The translations under genes and the position numbers were made by a program. Positions 16,664 to 24,929 of a stretch of 35,633 nt of DNA are shown piece after piece. Below the pieces are notes generated by a model. It saw nothing but the letters and a program-made list of their open reading frames with translations. It ran no database searches and had not been told where the DNA came from. The stretch is from an uncultured Blautia sp. Its GTDB lineage: Bacteria; Bacillota; Clostridia; Lachnospirales; Lachnospiraceae. The stretch covers positions 1-35,633 of the forward strand of contig USDN01000026.1 in the NCBI GenBank assembly GCA_900553515.1. Direction: 5' to 3'. Within the stretch, counting starts at the first letter, position 1. Every line of letters begins with the position of its first letter.

Positions 16664-17409
16664 TATAATTCCTCCAATACCTTTTTCGCATCGCGGATTT
16701 TTTCTTCATCTGTTCTCCAGACTTCAAATTCACTGAGCGTAGGAAGTCCCATATTTACGCCTTCTTTTCTATAGTCCATCACACTGTCCAGAGTGACCTT
16801 GCCTGACATATGATAAGCCTTTGCTCCTGTCAGAGGATACATCTTACGGATCACATCTGCATTTACACCGCTTCCAATCTGAATCGTTATCCTTCCGTCA
16901 CCCTTCTGTACCAGATCTTTCAGAAGCTCTGCTCCTTCTGTACAGACATTTTTCTGTCCGGAGGTAAGGATCGTATCAATTCCAAGCTGGATTGCCTGTT
17001 CCATAGTCTCATAGGGATCTACGCACACATCAAAAGCTCTGTGAAGAGTCACTGACATATTTCCTGCCGCATCCATTAATTCTTTCATCTGCTCCATGTT
17101 CAATGTTCCATCCGGCTTCAGAATTCCAATTACCACACCTTCTGCACCCAGTTCTCTGTACTGCTCCACAGAATCCCTGATAATGGCAAACTCATGATCC
17201 GTATAGCAGAAATCTCCGAATCTCGGACGGATCAGAGCATGAATCCGGATGTCTGTATGCTTTCTGATTTCTCTAAAAAGCCATGGCCCCGGTGTTGTTC
17301 CGCCTATGATCAGATTACTGCATAACTCCAGTCTGGTTGCGCCGCCCTTAGCTGCTGCAAGGGCAGATTCTACGGAATCCACACATGCTTCCAGTATATA
17401 ATTTTTCAC
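16663..17409 (-). CDS. cutC: CutC family protein
   Basis: 248-residue TIM-barrel protein. The start ILEACVDSVESALAAAKGGATRLELCSNL is the CutC signature, followed by GGTTPGPWL, IHALIRPRFGDFCYTDHE, VTLHRAFDVC, TILTSGQKNVCTEGAELL and IQIGSGVNADVI. CutC was named for copper tolerance in E. coli, but its biochemical role is unsettled, so the context matters: the gene is translationally coupled (TAATG) to the transglutaminase-like gene. The start is GTG at 17407-17409, with GGAGG 9 nt upstream. No convincing promoter is visible between it and the oppF terminator; a weak TTGCAA/TATCAG pair is the best candidate, and readthrough is possible. Confidence 0.93.
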   Translation of the reverse strand: MKNYILEACVDSVESALAAAKGGATRLELCSNLIIGGTTPGPWLFREIRKHTDIRIHALIRPRFGDFCYTDHEFAIIRDSVEQYRELGAEGVVIGILKPDGTLNMEQMKELMDAAGNMSVTLHRAFDVCVDPYETMEQAIQLGIDTILTSGQKNVCTEGAELLKDLVQKGDGRITIQIGSGVNADVIRKMYPLTGAKAYHMSGKVTLDSVMDYRKEGVNMGLPTLSEFEVWRTDEEKIRDAKKVLEEL

Positions 17410-17470
17410 GTTTTGTTTCCTCCTTCATATGAATCAGGGTATGCCTGATAAACAGGACTGTCTTTCTTGC

Positions 17471-17503
17471 AAAAAAACGACTGAGGGCTGCAGCCTTCAG
17501 TCG
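17471..17503 (-). terminator. Terminator after the opp operon
   Basis: Hairpin CGACTGAAGGCTGCAGCCCTCAGTCG (17478-17503; arms CGACTGA and TCAGTCG around GGCTGCAGCC) followed on the minus strand by seven T. The plus strand also carries a T-run (CGTTTTTA), so the element is symmetric. Confidence 0.8.
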
Positions 17504-17512
17504 TTTTTATCA

Positions 17513-18478
17513 TTATTTGTATAAATGACAGGCTACAAAGTGTCCAGGTTCTATTTCTTTGGTAACCGGTCTCTGTTCCAGACATTCTGGTTTGCACTTC
17601 TTACATCTTGCTGCAAAAGGACAGCCCTTCGGCAGATTGATCGTACTCGGAATATCTCCCTCCAGAATGATCCGGTTCGGCTCATGGGTTGGATCCGGGA
17701 TCGGAACTGCAGAGAGCAGAGCCTCTGTATAAGGATGAAGCGGATTCTTATAAAGCAGCTCCTTCGGGGCAGTTTCCACTACAAAGCCCAGATACATTAC
17801 GGCAATACGGTCAGAAATCATCTCCACAACAGAAAGGTCATGGGATATAAATACATAGGTCAGATCAAACTTTTCCTGCAGGTTATGAAGAAGATTCAGA
17901 ACCTGTGCCTGGATTGATACGTCCAGAGCGGAAATAGGCTCATCCGCGATAATCAGCTTCGGTCTTACAGTTAAGGCTCTCGCAATACCGATACGCTGCT
18001 TCTGACCGCCGGAAAACTCATGAGGATAACGCTTTGCATGTTTCTCACTCAGTCCTACGATACCCAGAAGCTCATGAACCATTTTCATCCGTTCTGCTTT
18101 TGACATATCTGTATGGATCAGCAGAGGCTCCGCGATCAGATCCTCTACTCTCATACGGGGATTAAGGCTTCCCGCCGGATCCTGGAAGATCATCTGCATA
18201 TCTTTTCTCAGAGGACGCATTTCATCCTGAGAAATATGAGAAATTTCTTTTCCCATAAATTCAATCTCTCCGCTGTCAGGAGTCAGAAGGTGATTGATCA
18301 GTCGTCCTGTGGTACTCTTTCCACAGCCGGACTCACCTACGATGGAAAAGGTTTCTCCCTTATATACATCAAAGCTTACATTGTTTACTGCATGAACAAA
18401 TTTATCAGGTTTTCCCAGCAGTGTTTTTCCTACAGGGAAAGTTTTTGATACGTTTTTTAATGAAAGTATTTTTTCCAT
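17513..18478 (-). CDS. oppF: Oligopeptide ABC transporter ATP-binding protein (OppF type)
   Basis: 321 residues. Walker A GESGCGKST, signature FSGGQKQRIGIARAL, Walker B LIIADEPISALDVS, switch His in FISHDLSVVEM. The C-terminal OppD/OppF extension has NPLHPYTEALLSAVPIPDP and the Cys cluster CPFAARCKKCKPEC. The second nucleotide-binding subunit of the dimer that drives the permease. It lies 18 nt after oppD and closes the operon before a strong terminator. Peptide specificity is inferred from the family; nickel or other dipeptide-type substrates cannot be excluded. Confidence 0.92.
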   Translation of the reverse strand: MEKILSLKNVSKTFPVGKTLLGKPDKFVHAVNNVSFDVYKGETFSIVGESGCGKSTTGRLINHLLTPDSGEIEFMGKEISHISQDEMRPLRKDMQMIFQDPAGSLNPRMRVEDLIAEPLLIHTDMSKAERMKMVHELLGIVGLSEKHAKRYPHEFSGGQKQRIGIARALTVRPKLIIADEPISALDVSIQAQVLNLLHNLQEKFDLTYVFISHDLSVVEMISDRIAVMYLGFVVETAPKELLYKNPLHPYTEALLSAVPIPDPTHEPNRIILEGDIPSTINLPKGCPFAARCKKCKPECLEQRPVTKEIEPGHFVACHLYK

Positions 18479-18496
18479 AACTTTTTCCCCTTTCCC

Positions 18497-19468
18497 TTAC
18501 TGCTTTAACCAGCATCTGCATTTTTGATTTTCATTGATTGCTTTCAGCTCCGGCTCCTGCTCCCTGCATTTATCCGTAGCATACTTACATCTCGGAGCAA
18601 AGCGGCATCCCTTTGGCATTGAGGAAAGATCCGGAACACTTCCCGGAATACTTGGCAGTACCTTAACCCCAGATCCTAATTTCGGAACTGACGCGATCAG
18701 ACCCTGGGTATAAGGATGAGAAGGATTGCCAAACAGTACTCCTACCGGCGCTTCCTCTACGATCTTGCCGGCATACATAACGATAACGCGGGAACACATC
18801 TCTGCAACAACTCCCAGATCGTGTGTAATCAGAAGAATACTTGTTCCCTGCTCCTTCTGGATTTTTTTCATCAGTTCCAGAATCTGTGCCTGAATAGTAA
18901 CGTCCAGAGCTGTTGTGGGCTCGTCGGCAATGAGAAGCTTAGGATCACAGCTCATTGCCATGGCGATCATAACACGCTGGCTCATACCGCCGGAAAGCTG
19001 GTGCGGATAGTTTTTCAGAACACGCTGGGGATCCGGGATACCTACCTGAGACAGGATCTTTGCTGCTCTTTCTCTTGCCTGTTCTTTATTAAGACTGGTG
19101 TGCAGACGGATTCCCTCTATCATCTGTTTGTCAATACGCATTGCAGGATTTAAGCTGCTCATGGGTTCCTGGAAAATCATACTCATTTTTCCGCCCCTGA
19201 TATCCAGTATTTCTGCTTTGCTTGCCTTAAGAAGGTCTTTTCCTTCAAAAATAACTTCTCCATTGGTAACCTTACCCGGTGTATCCTTTAAAAGCTGCAT
19301 AATGGACAGAGAGGTTACACTCTTACCACAGCCTGACTCACCTACCAGGCCCACAATCTCACCTTTTTGGATCTCAAAGCTCACTTCTTCGACGGCGGTT
19401 ACACTACTTTTTTTACTGGAAAAGAACTCTGTACGCAGTTCCTTTACCTCAAGTAATTTTTCTGACAT
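18497..19468 (-). CDS. oppD: Oligopeptide ABC transporter ATP-binding protein (OppD type)
   Basis: About 323 residues. Walker A GESGCGKS, signature LSGGMSQRVMIAMAM, Walker B LLIADEPTTALDVT, and the C-terminal NPSHPYTQGLIASVPKLG with the Cys pattern CRFAPRCKYATDKC. The open frame begins at 19507, but that would overlap the end of oppC; AAAGGAG sits 7 nt before the ATG at 19468, giving MSEKLLEVKELRTEFF, the normal OppD start. It is the partner ATPase of OppF. Confidence 0.92.
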   Translation of the reverse strand: MSEKLLEVKELRTEFFSSKKSSVTAVEEVSFEIQKGEIVGLVGESGCGKSVTSLSIMQLLKDTPGKVTNGEVIFEGKDLLKASKAEILDIRGGKMSMIFQEPMSSLNPAMRIDKQMIEGIRLHTSLNKEQARERAAKILSQVGIPDPQRVLKNYPHQLSGGMSQRVMIAMAMSCDPKLLIADEPTTALDVTIQAQILELMKKIQKEQGTSILLITHDLGVVAEMCSRVIVMYAGKIVEEAPVGVLFGNPSHPYTQGLIASVPKLGSGVKVLPSIPGSVPDLSSMPKGCRFAPRCKYATDKCREQEPELKAINENQKCRCWLKQ

Positions 19469-19487
19469 ACTCGTACTCCTTTCAAAT

Positions 19488-20405
19488 TTATTTGATCTTT
19501 GGATCAAGAGTATCTCTTAAACCATCACCAAAAAGGTTAAACGCAAGTACCGTAATAAAAATAACCAAACCTGGCAGATAAACCATGTGAGGTGCTGTAT
19601 TTAAGTAAGTTCTTCCCTGAGAAAGCATTGCGCCCCACTCCGGGTCAGTAACGTTTGCTCCAAATCCCAAAAAGCTCAGGGAGGAAGCAGCCATAATAGC
19701 AGAACCGATTCTCATGGTAAAGTTTACGATCAGAGACTGAATTGTTCCCGGGAAAATATGTACAAACAGCAATCTTCCGTCCTTACATCCCAAACTCTGC
19801 GCCACCTCCACATATAGCGAGCCCTTAACGGCCAGCGTGGCGCTTCGCATGATACGTGCAAAACTTGGCACTGTAAATACCATAACCGCAATAAATACAT
19901 TCACGATTCCAGGTCCCAGAATTGCCACGATAGCAATGGCAAGCAGAATATCCGGGAAACTGAACAGCACGTCTGAACCGCGCATAACCAGCATCTCGAT
20001 CACACCGCCATAGTAGCCTGCAAGAAGACCCAGAACTGTTCCGATGGCAGCACCCACGATAACAGAAGAAAGAGAAACTCCCAGTGTCAGACGGGTACCT
20101 GCAAGAAGACGGCTCAGGATATCACGGCCGTAATGGTCTGTTCCAAACCAGTGCTCTGCAGAAGGTCCCTTAAGCATGTTTACATAATCATAAGCATCCG
20201 GATCATAAGGAGCCAGATATTCTCCAAACAGTGCAAGAAATACCAGAAGGATCATAATAATGAATCCAAGCACAGCGGTCTTTCTTTTCATGAATTTCTT
20301 TACAAAATCTTTTACCCTGCTGCTTTTGGCAGCAACGTTTTCATCAATAAAATTTTCTTCAAAGCTATTATTAGTTTTTGTCTGTTCATTTGATGTGTTA
20401 GACAT
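19488..20405 (-). CDS. oppC: Oligopeptide ABC transporter permease (OppC type)
   Basis: 305 residues. A long polar N terminus precedes the first membrane segment TAVLGFIIMILLVFLALFG, then the OppC-typical LGTDHYGRDILSRLLAGTR-like segment (here FGTDHYGRDILSRLL). Five more membrane segments follow, with the EAA coupling loop (EVAQSLGCKDGRLLFVHIFP) that docks to the ATPases. The ATG has AAAGGAGG 7 nt upstream and lies 18 nt after oppB. It forms a heterodimeric channel with OppB. Confidence 0.93.
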   Translation of the reverse strand: MSNTSNEQTKTNNSFEENFIDENVAAKSSRVKDFVKKFMKRKTAVLGFIIMILLVFLALFGEYLAPYDPDAYDYVNMLKGPSAEHWFGTDHYGRDILSRLLAGTRLTLGVSLSSVIVGAAIGTVLGLLAGYYGGVIEMLVMRGSDVLFSFPDILLAIAIVAILGPGIVNVFIAVMVFTVPSFARIMRSATLAVKGSLYVEVAQSLGCKDGRLLFVHIFPGTIQSLIVNFTMRIGSAIMAASSLSFLGFGANVTDPEWGAMLSQGRTYLNTAPHMVYLPGLVIFITVLAFNLFGDGLRDTLDPKIK

Positions 20406-20423
20406 AATATCCTCCTTTTACCA

Positions 20424-21344
20424 TCAATCGTAGCGGATCTTCGGGTTGATTACGCCATAGAGTACATCCACGATCAGGTTGATCAGCACATACTGCAGGG
20501 CAAAAATCATCAGCAGTCCCTGAATGACCGGGTAATCTCGATAGGAAATGGAGTCTACCAGAAGTCTTCCCATTCCCGGGATAGAGAAAATCGACTCTGT
20601 AATAACAGAACCGGATAACAGTCCGCCAATCTGCAGACCAAGGATTGTAATAACCTGGATCAAAGAGTTTTTAAAGGCATGAGAAAACATAACAATGAAT
20701 TCCTTCTGTCCCTTTGCTCTTGCAGTACGCACATAATCTTCTCTCAAAGTTTCCAGCATGGAAGAACGGGAGTATCTTGCCAGTACAGCCATGATACCTG
20801 TTCCCATAACAAGAGATGGAAGAACATACCCTTTCCAGGTATCCAGTCCGGCAGAAGGCAGCCATCCTAAACGAACAGCAAATATTTCAATGCCCATCAG
20901 ACCCAGCCAGAATCCAGGAGCGGAAAGTCCGGAAATGGCAAATAACATTCCAAAATGATCAAAAAACTTTCCTCGCTTAATCGCACACATAACACCAATA
21001 AAAATACCAAGCACCGGCGCCCACAAAATACCGCAGAACACCAGCTTAAGTGTAAATGTCATACGTGATGCGATCATTTCCGTTACAGGGAGATTTGATT
21101 TCAGGCTGCGTCCCATATCCCCGCGAAGCAGTCCCTTCATATAATCAACATACTGAACGATGATCGGCTTATTTAAACCGAATTCTTCCCTGATGGCCTC
21201 TACCTCTTCTACACTGGCCTCCACGCCTGCAAGTGTTTTTGCAGGATCACCGGGGATCAAATGAATAAAGAAGAATACAACGATTGAAATAACCAACATC
21301 AACGGGATTGTTTGTAATAAACGTTTTACAACATACCGACCCAT
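20424..21344 (-). CDS. oppB: Oligopeptide ABC transporter permease (OppB type)
   Basis: About 306 residues. Typical OppB start GRYVVKRLLQTIPLMLVISI, with the first membrane segment ending in FFIHLIPGDPAK. The EAA loop is DYVRTARAKGQKEFIVMFSHAFKN, and SIFSIPGMGRLLVDSI is a further OppB hallmark. I set the start at ATG 21344 rather than 21359: GGAGG lies 5 nt before it and the longer frame has no binding site. A GC-rich hairpin just upstream (21362-21383) separates it from the binding-protein gene. Confidence 0.92.
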   Translation of the reverse strand: MGRYVVKRLLQTIPLMLVISIVVFFFIHLIPGDPAKTLAGVEASVEEVEAIREEFGLNKPIIVQYVDYMKGLLRGDMGRSLKSNLPVTEMIASRMTFTLKLVFCGILWAPVLGIFIGVMCAIKRGKFFDHFGMLFAISGLSAPGFWLGLMGIEIFAVRLGWLPSAGLDTWKGYVLPSLVMGTGIMAVLARYSRSSMLETLREDYVRTARAKGQKEFIVMFSHAFKNSLIQVITILGLQIGGLLSGSVITESIFSIPGMGRLLVDSISYRDYPVIQGLLMIFALQYVLINLIVDVLYGVINPKIRYD

Positions 21345-21361
21345 ATATACCTCCGTCATAG

Positions 21362-21383
21362 AAAAAGGGGGGATATCCCCCCC
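21362..21383 (-). terminator. Hairpin with T-run between oppA and oppB (partial terminator)
   Basis: GGGGGG and CCCCCC arms around ATAT (21367-21383), followed on the minus strand by TTTTTC. It lies between the oppA-type gene and the oppB ribosome binding site. Such hairpins usually let the binding protein be made in excess over the permease, by partial termination or by protecting the upstream mRNA. Confidence 0.7.
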
Positions 21384-21419
21384 TTGCCTTTAGTTTACTT
21401 TTGCGAATAATGCCGCTGT

Positions 21420-23000
21420 TTATACATTCAAACCAATAGTAGTGAATACCATTTCACCAGCCGGTTTGTACTGAAGACCAGTTACATAGCTCTTATATGC
21501 TGCCAGCTTGTTGTCGTTTCCAAGGAAGATCCACGGACATTCTTCCCATGCAATAGCCTGAGCTTTTGCGTATGCTTCTGCGATCTCATCTGTATCTGTC
21601 ATCTTCAGAGCATCATCAAGCAGGGTATCAAATTCTTCATTTTTCCAGAATGCTGTGTTATATCCTTCCGGCGGGAATTTGCTGCTGTGAAGAATACTTC
21701 TCATGGAACCGTCTGCCTCATAGGAACCGGAACCCCAGTTTACATACCACATCTCAACGGTTGTATCTTCCAGAGGTGCGCTGGTAAGCTCTGCATTAGC
21801 GGTAGATTCGTTGGCAAGAAGCTCTACGTTTACATTGATCTGAGAAAGCTGCTGTTTTACAAACTCAGCGCCCTTCATTTCAATACTTGTGTTGTCTACA
21901 ATAATCTTTACGTCAAATCCGTCCTCATATCCTGCTTCTTTCATCAGCTCTTTTGCTTTTTCCAGGTCAGCAGTATACGGTGTCTGAGGAGAGTGATACA
22001 TGATACTCTCAGAATAAATAGATGTAGGCGCTTCTGCATAGCCGCTAAATACAACCATTGCATATGCCTCGCTGTCAAAAGCATAGTTCATGGCCTGACG
22101 TACTCTCTTGTCAGAGAAAGGCTTTCTTCCGTCCGGAAGTTCCATTTCTGTGTTCAGAGTAACATAACGGTAAGTGATACTCGGGTTATTATCAATGATA
22201 ATAGTCGGTTCTCCTTTAATACGCTCTACGTCAGTAGCCGGAAGCGGATCGATAACATCTACTTCACCTGTCTGAAGCATTGCAATACGGGCACCATCCT
22301 CAGGTACTACCTGGAAAGTAAGAGTATCAACAGTTGCTCCTTCTCTCCAATAGTTATCATTGCGAACCATCTTAGTGTAACCGCCGTCTACACGCTCTTC
22401 AAGAATGAACGGGCCTGTACCACAGGAATGTTTTGCAAGGTAGTCTTTACCCTGATCCATACCTGCTTTACTTACAATACGAGTCTGTGTGATCTTGTTG
22501 ATAAAGGTGTTGTTAGGCTCTTTCAGCTTAATAGTAACTACATACTCGCTGTCTGCAGTTACGCTCTCCCAGTCTTTTACTGTTCTCTGAAGAGTAAGAC
22601 TGTCGTCAGCCATTCCTCTTTCATATACTGCTACAACTGACTCTGCATTAAAGTCTTCACCGTCGTGGAATTTAATTCCTTCATTAAGAGTAAATGTATA
22701 GCTCAGACCATCCTCAGATACGCTCCAATCCTTAGCAAGCATAGGAACGATCTCTGAATCCTCATTAAATGTCAGAAGAGTCTCATACATTGCATTAGTG
22801 ATTGTGTTGGAAAATCCGTTACTGGATACATGAGGATCCAGATGGGTAGCATCTGCCTGCAGAGCAACTACCATATCATTATCCGGAGCTTTAGCCTCCA
22901 TATCCTTACCTGCGAATTTGTCTTCTGCTGCGCTTACTGTAGCTGTCATGCCAAAAACCATGGCGCCTGCAAGCAAAAGTGCTAACAGTTTTTTCTTCAT
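21420..23000 (-). CDS. oppA: Extracellular solute-binding protein, family 5 (OppA-like)
   Basis: 526 residues, normal length for SBP family 5. Motifs include ALQADATHLDPHVSSNGFS, YETLLTFNEDSEIVPMLAKDW and GLSYTFTLNEGIKFHDGEDFNAE. The N terminus is a signal peptide (KKKLLALLLAGAMVFGMTATVSAAE) with a likely signal peptidase I site after VSA and no Cys. Most Gram-positive binding proteins are lipoproteins, so how it stays at the membrane is unclear. The ATG has GAGAGGATG upstream and an own promoter lies at 23070-23098. It is the first gene of the importer operon. The ligand is presumed to be peptides, but family 5 also binds sugars, heme, nickel or glycopeptides. Confidence 0.92.
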   Translation of the reverse strand: MKKKLLALLLAGAMVFGMTATVSAAEDKFAGKDMEAKAPDNDMVVALQADATHLDPHVSSNGFSNTITNAMYETLLTFNEDSEIVPMLAKDWSVSEDGLSYTFTLNEGIKFHDGEDFNAESVVAVYERGMADDSLTLQRTVKDWESVTADSEYVVTIKLKEPNNTFINKITQTRIVSKAGMDQGKDYLAKHSCGTGPFILEERVDGGYTKMVRNDNYWREGATVDTLTFQVVPEDGARIAMLQTGEVDVIDPLPATDVERIKGEPTIIIDNNPSITYRYVTLNTEMELPDGRKPFSDKRVRQAMNYAFDSEAYAMVVFSGYAEAPTSIYSESIMYHSPQTPYTADLEKAKELMKEAGYEDGFDVKIIVDNTSIEMKGAEFVKQQLSQINVNVELLANESTANAELTSAPLEDTTVEMWYVNWGSGSYEADGSMRSILHSSKFPPEGYNTAFWKNEEFDTLLDDALKMTDTDEIAEAYAKAQAIAWEECPWIFLGNDNKLAAYKSYVTGLQYKPAGEMVFTTIGLNV

Positions 23001-23069
23001 AAGATCATCCTCTCTTTTCTTTTTTTCTTTTTTCGTCTCTCTTCTGCATATTGCGTTTTCAGTACTTCC

Positions 23070-23098
23070 ATTCTAACATATTTGCACAAATTCCACAA
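23070..23098 (-). promoter_or_regulatory. Predicted promoter of the opp operon
   Basis: Minus strand TTGTGG (23093-23098), a 17-nt spacer ending in TGT, and TAGAAT (23070-23075): a weak -35 compensated by an extended -10. The leader to the oppA ATG is about 60 nt and purine-rich. I see no terminator between nagB and this promoter, so readthrough from the fucosidase operon is possible. Confidence 0.5.
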
Positions 23099-23209
23099 TC
23101 TTTTTTTGCGATTTATTATCTATTTTTACGTTAAATCATCTGTGTACAGACTTTTAAAATGTAAATTTTTAACAAAATAATGCAGAAAAAGTTACTCTTT
23201 CATTTTTAT

Positions 23210-23941
23210 TTATAACTGAATCTTGCTCATTGCTGCTTTATCGCATACAACCGTCACATCATTATGAAGCTGAAGAATAGATGCCGGTACTTCAGGAGTG
23301 ATCGGACCTGTAAATGCTTTTGCGATAATATCAGCTTTTCCCTCTCCGGATGCTACCAGAAGGATTTTCTTTGCTCTCATGATTGTTCCGATTCCCATTG
23401 TATAAGCCTGACGGGGAACGTCTTCCTCTTTTTCAAAGAATCTCTTATTTGCTTCAATTGTGCTCTCTGCCAGATCTACACACTGAGTGTTTTTGCAGAA
23501 TTCACTTGCAGGCTCATTAAATCCGATATGTCCGTTATGTCCGATTCCCAGAAGCTGAAGATCAACTCCGCCTGTAGCTGCAACAACTTCATCATACTCG
23601 CGGCATGCTTTTTCGCTGTCCGGCTCCAGACCGTTCGGAACGAAGGTTCTGCTCTTATCAATATTTACATGATCAAACAGATGGGTGTTCATAAAATAGC
23701 GATAGCTCTGGTCATTGTCTCCGGAAAGGCCTTTGTACTCGTCAAGGTTTACACTTGTCACCTGTGAGAAATCAAGATCGCCTTTTTTGTACCACTCTAC
23801 AAGCTGTGCATAAGTTCCTTCCGGTGAGGAGCCGGTAGCCAGTCCCAGAACACAATCCGGCTTCATGATGATCTGAGCGGAAATAATGTTCGCTGCGATA
23901 CGGCTCATTGCCTTGTAATCTTCTCCACAATAAAATTTCAT
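23210..23941 (-). CDS. nagB: Glucosamine-6-phosphate deaminase
   Basis: 243 residues, the short Gram-positive NagB. Catalytic and ring-opening residues are visible in VNLDEYKGLSGD (Asp of LDEY) and GIGHNGHIGFNEP; the phosphate loop is GLATGSSPEGTY. It converts glucosamine-6-phosphate to fructose-6-phosphate and ammonia in the cytoplasm. The ATG has AAAGGAGG upstream. It is the last gene of the run fucosidase-deoR-(remnant)-nagB, linking the operon to amino-sugar catabolism. nagA is not in the window. Confidence 0.96.
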   Translation of the reverse strand: MKFYCGEDYKAMSRIAANIISAQIIMKPDCVLGLATGSSPEGTYAQLVEWYKKGDLDFSQVTSVNLDEYKGLSGDNDQSYRYFMNTHLFDHVNIDKSRTFVPNGLEPDSEKACREYDEVVAATGGVDLQLLGIGHNGHIGFNEPASEFCKNTQCVDLAESTIEANKRFFEKEEDVPRQAYTMGIGTIMRAKKILLVASGEGKADIIAKAFTGPITPEVPASILQLHNDVTVVCDKAAMSKIQL

Positions 23942-23987
23942 TGCAAAGTCCTCCTTTAATATATGTTTTTATTTTCAGGACTGCTTC

Positions 23988-24131
23988 TTACATCAGTCGG
24001 AGAAGCATGTCCCCTGTACCTGAATTATAACCGCTTGTAGCACAAATTCCATTTAATTTTTCAGATATTACAAATTTAAACGCCGCCTGGCTCTGCACCA
24101 CAAACATGATTCCGGCGCACGTCTCTTTCGC
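23988..24131 (-). pseudogene. Remnant of a transglutaminase-like gene (3' end)
   Basis: After the deoR TGA the same frame stays open to TAA at 23988-23990. The last 25 or so codons give LNGICATSGYNSGTGDMLLR and LM. The intact transglutaminase-like protein at 14183 ends LNGIYATSGYNVGTGDMLLR and LM, so 23 of these 25 residues differ only at two places. At the DNA level roughly four bases in five match by eye. Upstream of the shared part (24070-24131) the similarity fades. A start codon (ATG at 24108, preceded by no clear binding site) could in theory make a 38-residue peptide. More likely it is the tail of a deleted paralogue. Confidence 0.75.
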
Positions 24132-24893
24132 TCAGATCAGCCTTACTCCTGACGCTTCAAGCGTATTTACAATGGTATCATCCGGATATTCGTCTGTTAC
24201 GATCCCGTTAATATCATCAAAATGTGCAAATTTATAAGAATCATTAAAATAAAATTTTTCCTTTTCCATAACAACGTACTTATGCCTGCTGCTGTGGATC
24301 ACTGCCTTTTTTGTCAGTCCGTCCTCAACCCCAAGAGTCGTAACAGTAAGATCCACCATATCTACACCGCAGCTTCCAAGGAAGGCCCTGTCAAAACTGT
24401 ACTGTTTCAGTACCTCGATCGTAGCTGCTCCCATAAACCCATTCACACCCTGATACATGGTTCCGCCTGTACCGATCACAGTGATCATAGGATTCTGTAC
24501 CAGGATCTGCATGATATCAATCATATTGGTAACAACCACGACCCTCATTCTGGATGCTGCCAGAAGTTTTGCCAGTTCGATATTGGTAGTGGAAATATCA
24601 AGAAAAATGGTTTCATTACTCTTGATAAGCCCCATGGCTTTTTCTGCAATGATCTTCTTTTTATCCAGATGATAATTTCGTCTGTCGATAACATCCCGCT
24701 GGAGAGGATAATCCTGAGACATGATAGCCCCTCCATAGGTTCGTTTCAGTTTTCCGGCATTTTCCAGAGTTTTCAGATCCTTACGGATACAGTCTTCAGA
24801 CACCTGAAATTTTTCGCTGAGTTCTTTTACCTTAACCTTCCCCTTGTCCTGAAGACACATGATGATGGCACTTTGTCTTTCTTCTGTAAACAT
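24132..24893 (-). CDS. DeoR/GlpR-family transcriptional regulator
   Basis: 253 residues. The N-terminal winged helix-turn-helix has the family pattern ERQSAIIMCLQDKGKVKVKE and VSEDCIRKDLKTLE, ending in KRTYGGA. The C-terminal sensor domain (DeoRC, isomerase-like) shows IFLDISTTNIELAKLLA, VVVVTNMI, VIGTGGTMY and FLGSCGVDM. Such regulators usually repress and bind a phosphorylated sugar. It lies between the fucosidase and nagB genes, so a fucose- or hexosamine-derived phosphate is a reasonable effector, but this is inference. The ATG follows AAAGGAGG. Confidence 0.93.
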   Translation of the reverse strand: MFTEERQSAIIMCLQDKGKVKVKELSEKFQVSEDCIRKDLKTLENAGKLKRTYGGAIMSQDYPLQRDVIDRRNYHLDKKKIIAEKAMGLIKSNETIFLDISTTNIELAKLLAASRMRVVVVTNMIDIMQILVQNPMITVIGTGGTMYQGVNGFMGAATIEVLKQYSFDRAFLGSCGVDMVDLTVTTLGVEDGLTKKAVIHSSRHKYVVMEKEKFYFNDSYKFAHFDDINGIVTDEYPDDTIVNTLEASGVRLI

Positions 24894-24929
24894 GAAGTAC
24901 CTCCTTTCATTTAAGAGGAGTTTTTGTCT

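Noticed and set aside
23160..23209. Possible terminator between nagB and the opp promoter
   Set aside because: Only a weak AAAGAGTAACTTT pairing and scattered T; I could not support a hairpin.
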